Shown: one piece after another, positions 12,690 through 21,600 of the stretch | Layout of the letters: every line of letters starts with the position of its first letter | Numbering within the stretch: position 1 is the stretch's first letter | DNA from: Clytia hemisphaerica | Taxonomy: Eukaryota; Cnidaria; Hydrozoa; Leptothecata; Clytiidae | Assembly (NCBI GenBank): GCA_902728285.1 | Contig: CACVBU010000480.1 | Location: 310,001 to 374,000, forward strand | Reading direction: 5' to 3' | DNA: 64,000 nt | Notes under the pieces: model-generated | Databases searched by the model: none | Seen by the model: the letters and a program-made list of their open reading frames with translations, nothing else | Told to the model about the DNA's origin: nothing | Program-made: the position numbers and the translations under genes

Positions 12690-15298
12690 ATGTCCAGCTT
12701 ATGTTTTCTTTTTGTACTCATTTGGCTTGGTGATCGAGTTTTCTGCCAAGGTTAGTAATTCTTGTACACACTAACTAGCCTCTTTCTTTTGATGACAAAG
12801 TACCACATTTTTATAAAGTGGTTTGCTGACAATAACAGAGAGTGAGATCAATACCGGATCAGGGACACCCCTGTTTCACAGACCCGCTGGGACACCAGCC
12901 CCACTGGAAAATTTAGTAAAAATTTCGTCCCTGGTGGAAAAATACCCTTGAATTTCAGCCCTACTGGGAAATTGACTTTGACTTCATCCCCACTCGAAAT
13001 TCCATGTTTAAAATTTCACTCTAAAACCATCCCCACTGGATTTTTTATTCTTGGAACATTAGAATTTCTCTCCCCATTGGGATTTTGATGGAAATTTTCA
13101 TCCCCACTGAGGAAAATAATGTTCCACCGGGGCTGTGAGACAGGGGTGTTCAGGGTGTTTGCAGAAAATGCAATTTCACAAGGTCAACAATAGCGAGGTT
13201 ACCACCTCTTCAAAAGAGCAAAGCAAAGCACCTTTATATTTTCCTCTTTCACTATGACACGCAGGATCTTGCAGAAACCATTCTGATTGGATGAATCATC
13301 TACCAATAGAAATGCACAAAATGAAGATAACGGAAATAGCCATTCCAGGCTCCCACGACTCGGGAACTTATTCGTTGATGAAGACAAGTGATATTTTTAT
13401 TGATGGCTCAAGTCATAAAGTAAGTAGAATTATTACTATATGCATCAACATATTAAATTTTGCTCACTGTTTTTAATGAACTTTTACATTTTTTAAACAT
13501 AGCTTTTCATTGAGCCGATTGCAAAGTTTTGAATTCCAAAATTTGAGTTCTTCTGTACAATAAAAAAAATAGCCGGATAATTCTTATCAGTAAACCCAGG
13601 GTTTTCTTTCATCAGCACGAGTATCTCATCTTTAAAGGGCGCCAAGCCACGACATTCATTACTTAATATTTTCTACGGAATCACCCCGGATTTTGCCAGT
13701 AGTGGCGCAAATTTAAAAAAAAGATTCTCTATCTACCTTCAATTTTCCAATACTGGAAAAAACCTACGTGTTCCCGTAGAAACGGCATTACATCATGAAT
13801 ATCACATAAATCTTTGCAAAGCAATAAATTGTTTTGAAACAACTTTTTCGGGGCTTTTTCAACAATCGATTTAAAACGGTCACCGTCTGGTGTATAAATA
13901 AGAAAAGTTTCAAAATTAAATAAAGCTTTTTGACATAACTTTGTTTTTCTCACAAACAAACAAACAAACAAACAAGATGGTCTTGAAAAATGATTAAATA
14001 TTATAAAAACCCTTTTTTCACCATAGAATGACATCATCCTTGATTTTTTGAAGTTTCGATCACAATATAAACAAAACGGCCTGCTGGGAGAATTAATTTA
14101 CAGATGGTCTATAACGCAAGATCTTAACATCACAAGCCAGTTGTATTGTGGAGTGAGATACCTTGACCTTCGAATCGCCTTCGATCATAGAAATGAAAGG
14201 TAGGCCTTTTTCAGAAACCGAGAACAAAATTAAGGAGCGATGGCCAAGTGGTCAAAGGCGATTCGCCGTTCGAATCCCCACTCCTTTCAATGATCCGTTC
14301 AGTTCATAGATAGCGGAGCCGACTGGCCGCAGACCCCGTGAAAACAATAGAAAGACTGCCCAAAAGCCTTAGATTACTGGGCTATCCACGTAAAATTCTA
14401 TATATATCTTACGCAAATGGTCCCATTGTTTTCCCGAAAACCACCATGAAGTTGTGTTGAAGGGTGGGTTTATTTCTTTACGTTTGTGAAAAATATGGTC
14501 AGTTTATACACAACGCATTTAATGTTATTCGTTTTCAGTCGAGTCGTTCATGGTCTATTCGGGACAACACTCCACGACATATTTACTCAGATCAAAGACT
14601 TCATCATAAAATACTCCAAAGAAATCATCTTACTGGACTTGCAAAGTATGGCAACAAACCATGAAATCAGCAAAGAGAATGCTCTAAAGAATGTTACAGA
14701 TTTGTTACAAGATTTTTTTTCTGACCGTATCATATTTGCAGAAAACATTCAAAGTTATAAACTGAAAGATCTGTGGCAGCAAAACATTAGCGTTATTGTA
14801 TTCAAGCGATCACGTGACAATAACAAAAAAGATTCGATTCTTCACGCGCATGCGTCAATTCGATCACCGTTCGATTATAAACAATTCACGCAAACATGGT
14901 CATGGTTGCACTTTCTTGATTTAAATTATGCAAATAGAGGTAAGCAAGGCACTGATACTTTCTATGTGACTCAAGGAATTATGCAGCCACACTGGATGGA
15001 AGTCGTGATCGCTGGCATCTCAGAAAATGCAACCTTGAGAAGTTGGGTGTCAAGTAAAGCGACACGAAAAATAAGGGACTGGTTACACGGTAAACATATT
15101 GGAAAAAATGGTATTAATATAGTGATCGCTGACTTTGTAGAGTTTTCCAATTTCACAGACACAGTTCTAGATTTAAACGCAGTCACCAATGTGAGAGGTC
15201 CTACATCTCGAAAAAGTGGCTCAGTCTGTTACAGGTCCATCGATAACAATTTGTTATGGTTGCTCTTAATTATTTTCATGTTGTTGGAAAGATATTGA
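12690..15298 (+). CDS. secreted PI-PLC X-domain protein (PLCXD-like)
   Basis: Four exons join in perfect phase: 12690-12750, 13265-13419, 14054-14199 and 14539-15298, giving 373 residues. Exon 1 is a signal peptide (FLFVLIWLGDRVFCQ). Exon 2 holds IPGSHDSGTYS with the first catalytic histidine. Exon 3 holds GVRYLDLRI, the conserved X-domain strand. Exon 4 opens with VVHGLFG, the second catalytic histidine, followed by KEIILLDLQ and NIVIADFVEF. The X domain of phosphatidylinositol phospholipase C cleaves inositol phosphodiester bonds. PLCXD proteins lack the PH, EF and C2 domains of signalling PLCs, and none are visible here. The protein ends in LLWLLLIIFMLLERY, a hydrophobic tail that fits a GPI-anchor signal or a membrane stub, so it probably acts at the cell surface. 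The usual PLCXD1-3 proteins are shorter and cytosolic. Confidence 0.9.
12862..13155. mobile_element. MITE of the CCCCACTGG family, in PI-PLC intron 1
   Basis: The ends read ACACCCCTGTTTCACAGACC and, from the right, ACACCCCTGTCTCACAGCCC. The interior repeats 'ccccactggaaaatt' and 'catccccact' words every 40-60 bp. Relatives lie at 28.0-28.35, 28.48-28.78 and 60.80-61.02 kb. Confidence 0.7.
13420..14053. other. PI-PLC intron 2
   Basis: No gene seen. It holds an (ACAA)n stretch at about 13952-13974. Confidence 0.5.
14234..14286 (+). pseudogene. deleted tRNA(Ser/Leu)-like fragment
   Basis: GGAGCGATGGCCAAGTGGTC looks like the 5' acceptor and D arm of a type-II tRNA. It is followed directly by a T-arm-like GTTCGAATCCCCACTCC. 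The anticodon and variable arms are absent. It lies in PI-PLC intron 3 and is probably a SINE head or decayed tRNA. Confidence 0.4.
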
Positions 15299-15424
15299 GA
15301 AATAATGTGGACTGTGATTTGAAAGTAATTTAAACTGTTTAAAGTAATTTAAACTGGCTAAAAATATATCATAACTTTATTTAACAATGCTACTAAATGT
15401 TCTAAATATAAAAATCGAAGAAAA

Positions 15425-15539
15425 TTATTTGCTACGTTTGTACCATTTAACATGCTTCTGTCCTGTATTTTTCAGGCTAGTACAATCTTTTTCTCTTGTG
15501 TCTTGCAAACCTCTTTGTAATTTCAGATTTCCCGAAATT
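15425..15539 (-). pseudogene. frameshifted former C terminus of paralogue 1
   Basis: Downstream of the stop, a different minus-strand frame encodes NLKLQRGLQDTREK and ends KHVKWYKRSK. It aligns with the paralogue's NLELQGGMQDTRAK and KHIRWYQTRK. A deletion of about a dozen codons plus a frame change just before 15540 separates it from the main frame. It could also be reached by an unseen splice. Confidence 0.5.
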
Positions 15540-16568
15540 TCATTTGGACCACGAATCACGTTGCATTCCTTTCTGAGAGTCATGCATACCGCCCTGAAAT
15601 AGATCATTTGGGAGAGCGAAGGGCTGGTTTTGAGCGTCATGCATACCGCCCTGAACTTCATCATTAGGGAGGGCGAAGGGCTGGTTTTGAACGTCATGCA
15701 TACCGCCCTGAACTTCATTATTCGTGAGGGCGAAGGGTTGACTTTGGATATCATGCATACCGCCCTGAACTTCATCATTAGGGAGGGCGAAGGGTTGACT
15801 TTGGGCGTCATGTATACCGCCCTGTACTTCATCGTTCGGAAGTGGGAAGGAATGCGATTCAACATTGTCCATGTGAAGCATCAAAGGCATGGGTTTGCGA
15901 TAAGGTCCATCTAGAAAGAAAACAAAAACACTACCGTTTAGGCTAAAGAAATAGGATATCACAGATAAAAACTCTCAATTTGTTTTGAGAAATTTTAAGT
16001 TGGAAGTTTAAAGGACAGTAGAAAAGTATCCATAAGGGTCCTTGGAAAAATCTCTTTAATTTGTAAAACTATAGAATGCATACCATATTTCACTGTGTCA
16101 TGCATACCGCCCTGAACTTCATCATTCGGGAGAGCGAAGGGCTGGTTTTGAGCGTCGTGTATACCACCCTGCACTACATCATTAGGAAGTGGGAAGGACG
16201 GCGATTCAGTATTGTCCATGTGAAGCATCAAAGGCATGGGTTTGCGATAAGGTCCATCTCTATCTAGAAGGAAAAGTTATGAATATATGTAATAATGTAA
16301 TTTAACTTTTCTATCCTTAAGTAACCCCGCTGTGTGATCAATGATCAAATAAGTAACTCTAAAAAAGTGTTAAGAATTAATAAGAATACGAGAATAAAAA
16401 ATGGTTGCTTTAGGGTGATGACAAAGCCCCAAATAAGATTGGCGGTTGAAGTTAATTGAAGATTACGGGGGTTAAAGAGTGTGTATTCATACCTTCAATA
16501 TATCTTTGATGTGAAAATTCCATCAAACAGAACAGTTGGAACACGAAAAATATCACTGCGTGTTTCAT
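15540..16568 (-). CDS. small secreted repeat protein, paralogue 1
   Basis: I do not recognise the family. Minus-strand exons 16493-16568 (0 to 1), 16084-16263 (1 to 1) and 15540-15910 join in phase. Exon 1 is a signal peptide (IFFVFQLFCLMEFSHQR). Exons 2 and 3 both begin with the same block, DGPYRKPMPLMLHMDN, so one is a duplicate of the other. They continue with tandem copies of a 19-residue unit, QPFALPNDEVQGGMHDAQN, one or two in exon 2 and about five in exon 3. The protein is rich in Q, N, G, H and M, has no cysteine after the signal and no dibasic sites inside the repeats. It ends at a stop just after GMQRDSWSK. A region homologous to the paralogue's basic C terminus follows at 15425-15539, but in another frame. 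Confidence 0.65.
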
Positions 16569-17204
16569 CTTGTCTTTAATTCCCAAAAAATACTTCTTCA
16601 GAGAGATGAACTGACGAAAAGATTAGCTTCGCAACGTCTGAAGGGTTAGCTTAAATCAGATTTTCGTGGTCTGATGTCCTCACTCTGAGTGAAATTATAC
16701 TTTCATAATTTTTGTGCTATATATTAATTTGAAGCAAAAATTAACCAGATGGCATCCGCTTTTATCCTTATACTGTTTATCTTTCTGAACAAGCGTCAAC
16801 TTCAATCAAAGTCTATTTTGCGATAGATAGAAACTAATTTTCGCAATCTATTTTGCTTTTATTTCACCTAACCAAAGCTGTTTTTAATGAATATCTGAAA
16901 AGGGAAACAGAGTCATAAGAGAAAAACTTGACGAAGCTTTAATAGACTTCTTCTTCAAAACGCTAACTCCAAAGAACAGACTTTCATAGTTCGTAGAAAC
17001 CATACGCGGTAAAATTCACAACAAACTTTATTTTGATGTTTATTCTGGCGTTGAAACCAGAAAAGTACCTTGAATAAATGTCTAAGAAATTAGAATGCCT
17101 AGTCATTTTCGCCGTCCGATATCACCTTTTTTCTTTTTGTGCCCACTAGCAGACTGAAGACCGTCCTTTGGTTATCTTTGACGTCCAACTAAGGGCTAAG
17201 GGAT
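16569..17204. other. upstream region of repeat-protein gene 1
   Basis: Short blocks here, for example CAGATGGCATCCGCTTTT near 16748, match the region upstream of paralogue 2 near 27.41 kb (CAGATGCTATCTGCTTTT). They may be retained promoter or 5' UTR sequence from the duplication. No gene seen. Confidence 0.4.
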
Positions 17205-17205
17205 G

Positions 17206-17472
17206 TACTGAGGCCCCCCTAGCGGTAACTCTGATCACGATATCACGCCATTTTTTGTCTTCAGGATCACGATCACGCAAATCAGCAAAAGAAATTAGAC
17301 AATCATGCATCTCTTTGAAAAAGTCCAAATCATGTATCACGGCTCAAAAATCTTTCAAATCACAATCACGTTTTGACATCTCCACGAAGGAAAAAATTCC
17401 AAATCACGTAATCACGCTGCAAAAAAGTCCCTATCACGTCATCACGAAAACCGCTTGGGGGGGCCTCTGTAC
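17206..17472. mobile_element. MITE with GAGGCCCCCC ends and ATCACG iterations
   Basis: TACTGAGGCCCCCCTAGCGG on the left is inverted on the right as TACAGAGGCCCCCCCAAGCG. The interior holds about ten scattered copies of 'atcacg'. The long open frame across it is produced by these repeats and is not a gene. Confidence 0.55.
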
Positions 17473-17477
17473 TAAAT

Positions 17478-17835
17478 TCAACATATGTTCGAATCAATAC
17501 TGGCATTACAATTACTTTAACGTCCGTTATACCCAGCAGCTGAGCCAGAACGCCTTTCCTTGGATGATCGTACGTCAGACGGCTGTATTATCAGGTGAGG
17601 TTGTCTTTAACATTACCGCAATTATCCATCATCTCTTCTTTGGCCTAACGATATGTTTGCTATCTACTACATGAGTAAGGATTTGCTTTTGCCAGTGATC
17701 ATCCATGCGCTGAACATGAGCAAACCATCAGAAGTCTACCTTGCAGCACAACAATTTGAAAGTGTGTACTATCGAAAGTACACCCTTACAGTGCATTTGA
17801 GAGATACGAAGTCTGTCTCTAATGCACAACCATAG
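17478..17835 (+). pseudogene. short coding-like block, possibly CPBP protease-like, frame-broken
   Basis: One frame reads SGEVVFNITAIIHHLFFGL and ends near 17674. A second, overlapping frame reads MSKDLLLPVIIHALNMSKPS. The order (E-x-x-x-x-[R/N], then H/F-F-G, then P-x-x-x-H-x-x-N) recalls the CPBP/Rce1-type intramembrane protease motifs, but the second Glu and the Arg of motif 1 are missing and the frames are offset. It could equally be chance. Confidence 0.2.
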
Positions 17836-18619
17836 AGACATTTTCTGATAGAAATATCGAACATAGTATCCACCTAATCATTGAATTATCATTGGAATGA
17901 TTCACAATACTCGATAGTTACGGTCCAAATTCAAGAGCGTGCAACGGGACACCTCTCACGGCAGAAAGAAACATATTTATTTGTGTCGTGATTTTTTTTA
18001 ATTTTGACTTCTATTTCCTAGCTCTACATATTTTACGCAATTTAAATATTATTATTGTAACGTTATAATTTAATATTTAATTATTGCATTGCATTCATAA
18101 GAACCAAAAAGGAAGGAAACACACGACCACGACATTTCAGGGAAATATTTCTTTTCGTCAAGACCGGGGGTAAGTCATCCCCCTCCACGAGGTTGATGAT
18201 TACATAATATTAAGTTAGTTCTTTATTTCTTGACAATTTTTCTAATATATTATCTCTAAGGAAATCCCTCTCATAAGAAAGAAATTAACGGAAAAAAAAA
18301 ACACATAAATTTTTTAAAATTGAATTGAAAAATTTCAATTGAAATTTGAACTATAATATCCCAAGGTGTCCATGGTTGGGTGGTTGCAAAAATTCATGAA
18401 AAAAATGTGGTTACTATAAAAAACTGAGCATCAATAATTCAACTGTTGGTTAGCAGTGACTAAGCCAAGAGCACAGAAAACAATGAATAAGTTTATTCAA
18501 TATTTTGGACAATTTTTGCGCTCTTCGCAACAACAAGATACGATATTAACAGTGTCAAAAAAAAAAATTCAAAAAAACAATTTTAAGTTTACTTTCTTTA
18601 GAGAGATAACATCGACAGA

Positions 18620-21600
18620 ATGTTTAAGACGGGGATATTCGAGGTAATACTTTTTGGCATAAATTTTATTCTTTGTGGAGCAGTCAAAATCGAATCATCA
18701 AACAAAACAGTTGGAAATACTGTGTATCATATCAAGAAAGTTGAATTCAAAAAATATCCAAATGTTATGCCGACAAATGGTGCAATCACACACGATAGCA
18801 TTGAAATAACCAATGCAACCACAACGTAAGGAACTTTCCTAGTTTTCAGTGTGTTCATGTTTTTACAATAGTTTACTTTACGGTTCCGAATAAACGTCTC
18901 CCCCGGCCCACTTACTAATTTGAAAATATTTTCAGCTATCAAAAGCTGAATTGCTCTAAATAGCCTCGTTTTAGTATAAAATCATCTTAATTTGAGGAGT
19001 TTTTAGTGGTATACCTTATCGGCCAAAACTTAGTCGGCCCTAAGTGACTAAATTTTGACGAGGTGACTAAAATTAGGGCCGACTAATAATTAAGGCCGAC
19101 TAAAATTAAGGCCGACTAAGTTTTGGCCGATAAGGTAATCAATCGGCCGGCCATATTACATCAAAAAATAATATTGGTGATAAATTTTTAGAAAATGCGG
19201 AACGGAATGTTATCATAAAACGACCTGCTTGAGTTTTCTGTTTTTCCGCCACAAAACACCACCAACATGCACTCTCATTGATGGACCAATCAATCGAAGT
19301 CACATGACCAAAAATTCAACAGTTGACTATTATGAAGTCTGGGTAAGTGATAGCCTGGAAGAAAGACAGTTGACTTTCGCTAATTCGAACTCGAACGGGG
19401 AATCTTATTTGTTCGAGTTACAGAGAGATTCGAATTATAGAAAGTTTACTAAGAGGGTTTCTCCATGACGGGAACTGGAAACAAGTTCGAGTTATAGAGA
19501 GTTTGTTGTCTAGACTAAAGTGTATCCAAATATAATTGGCAGTGGAGAGACACAGATAGAACATTTATTAACAAAAAAAACAATAGCGTCATCATTTCAG
19601 CCGCGACTTTCTTATACTATGGTAAAACCAGGGACAAAGTTTGTTTCTTTCGATTCACTTGTGCAGAAAAATGTTCTTTTCTTTCTACTGAATTTTGAAC
19701 AAACCTCCGTCATGACCTACAGTGTGTCCCAAATGAAACAGACGAATTTTTATATAATGTAAAATCCTCAAAACTAATTATCTAAACTGGGTTTAGAATT
19801 ATTGAAATAAGATTCAAATTCTCTGTTCAATCAATAGATATTCCATTGCCAAGATGATTGAATAGGTTTTGGAGATTGAAATATTCAAGTAAAAAAAATT
19901 CGCATAAATCATGAGGATTTTACCTTATATAATAATTTACCCGCTTTTTTTGGGATACACTGTATCTTAAACGGTTGATTATATGTCCTTCCTCGTCAAA
20001 GCTAGGCTGCTGACATCCACTGACGGATTTTTATACTATCTACTGTTTTGTTGAGGTCTGCGATTCAGACTACAGTAAGAATAGACCTTTTCATAAATTA
20101 CGTCACGAACATCACTTGCCTCGTTTTGAAACTATTGCCATGGTGATTAACTTCAAGCGGATTTTATTTAAACTACTTTCTATTCATAAATAAATCATTT
20201 AATGTCTCATGATCACCATATAAATTGTTTGAATACGAGGCAAGTGATATTCGTGACATAATTTATGAAAAGGTCTATCAACTTTTAAAAAACATGTTTC
20301 TTTATAGAACCATTGTTCTTCAAACGAGAGTATTTGTAATTTGGGTATATGCGTACCAAATTATAACACAGATACATTCACTTGTCACTGCCCGTCTTAT
20401 TATACTGGTCAATTTTGTGAAACACGTCTTTCGCATAGTAAGTATCGATTCTCAACTTTGACTTAATGCCCAAAAATTTAGAAACTGAATTTCTTATACT
20501 TTAATGTCAGATACACTTTTTTTTTACAAGAACAATTTTATAAAGAACAATGAGGCTCAAAAATACCAAAAAATAAGAACAATTTAAGAACAGCGGAGAG
20601 GCTGAAGTTAGAGAGTTATAGCAAAAAGAATCACTGGTTTCTAAAATCCTCTAAATAGTAAAGTAAATAGCCAAAACTTGTTTTTTACCTTAGAAAAAAT
20701 AAGAACAAAATAAGAACAATTCAATGCTCAAAGTGCCAAAAAAATAAGAACAGCCGAGCCTCAGGAAAAATTTACTGGTTCTTATAAAAAAAAGTGTAGT
20801 TACCATTCGCGAACTTTTCAAGGTTTTCTTATAAAGTATAGAGTGAAAGTAATTGTTTTTTTGCTCGCTTCCCTTTTTCAAAAGAATATCAACATTTTCT
20901 GTAAATACAAGTAATCATGTTCATGAAGTAATGTAAAAACTGAAATATTAGATATTTAAACTTACTTTTTTAAATCAGTCATCAAAAAGTATTAAAATTG
21001 TCATTATTCTTTTTCCACGTGTACGTAAAATTTTACTTTACACCTTATACGATAAATCGTTCGAACGTTTGCTAAAGTTAGTCAATTTGAAAAAAACTTT
21101 TTATATCCACCGGCTGTAAATTGGGTAAACTCCCTTCAACAACAAAACATCTCCAAAGAATTTCCATTTGGCTTATTGCTTAGGCGAGACCGATTTGATA
21201 AGTTGTTTTACGAGCCCGACTGACCCTGAAATCTTACCAACTTTCGCGAACAGAAACTTTAAAAAAATAGAAAATCTGTAAAACTTCACACTTTAAATAA
21301 AATGTAACTTTTATGGCATTTTTAGCCTGCTAAAAGACTAATAAGTCAAAGAACAAATGTTTCAAGCCAATCCAAAGCAGAGGAATGTAAAGAGATGGAA
21401 AAACAGCTTCTTGAAAACAATGGAAAACGGCTTGTCATATACCAGGTCTCTTGCCCTTAAGGGAGTTTATGAGTTTATGGAGCTCGAGAAAATTATAACT
21501 TCTTCTTGATTTTACTCGACTTCTGACAATTTTACAAGAACCAATTTAATATCATTGCGTTAAGAATTTCTTTTGCTATACATTGGTGAAAATATTGCTC

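Noticed and set aside
15630-15914. Plus-strand open frame across the repeat gene
   Set aside because: It is the antisense of the 57-bp repeat units. The minus strand has the signal peptide and phase-matched splice sites.
17168-17477. Open frame rich in S, K and I
   Set aside because: Produced by the ATCACG iterations of a MITE.
18620-18825. ML (MD-2-related) lipid-binding domain for the lectin-like gene
   Set aside because: The signal exon and beta-rich exons fit the length, but the conserved cysteine pattern of ML domains is absent.
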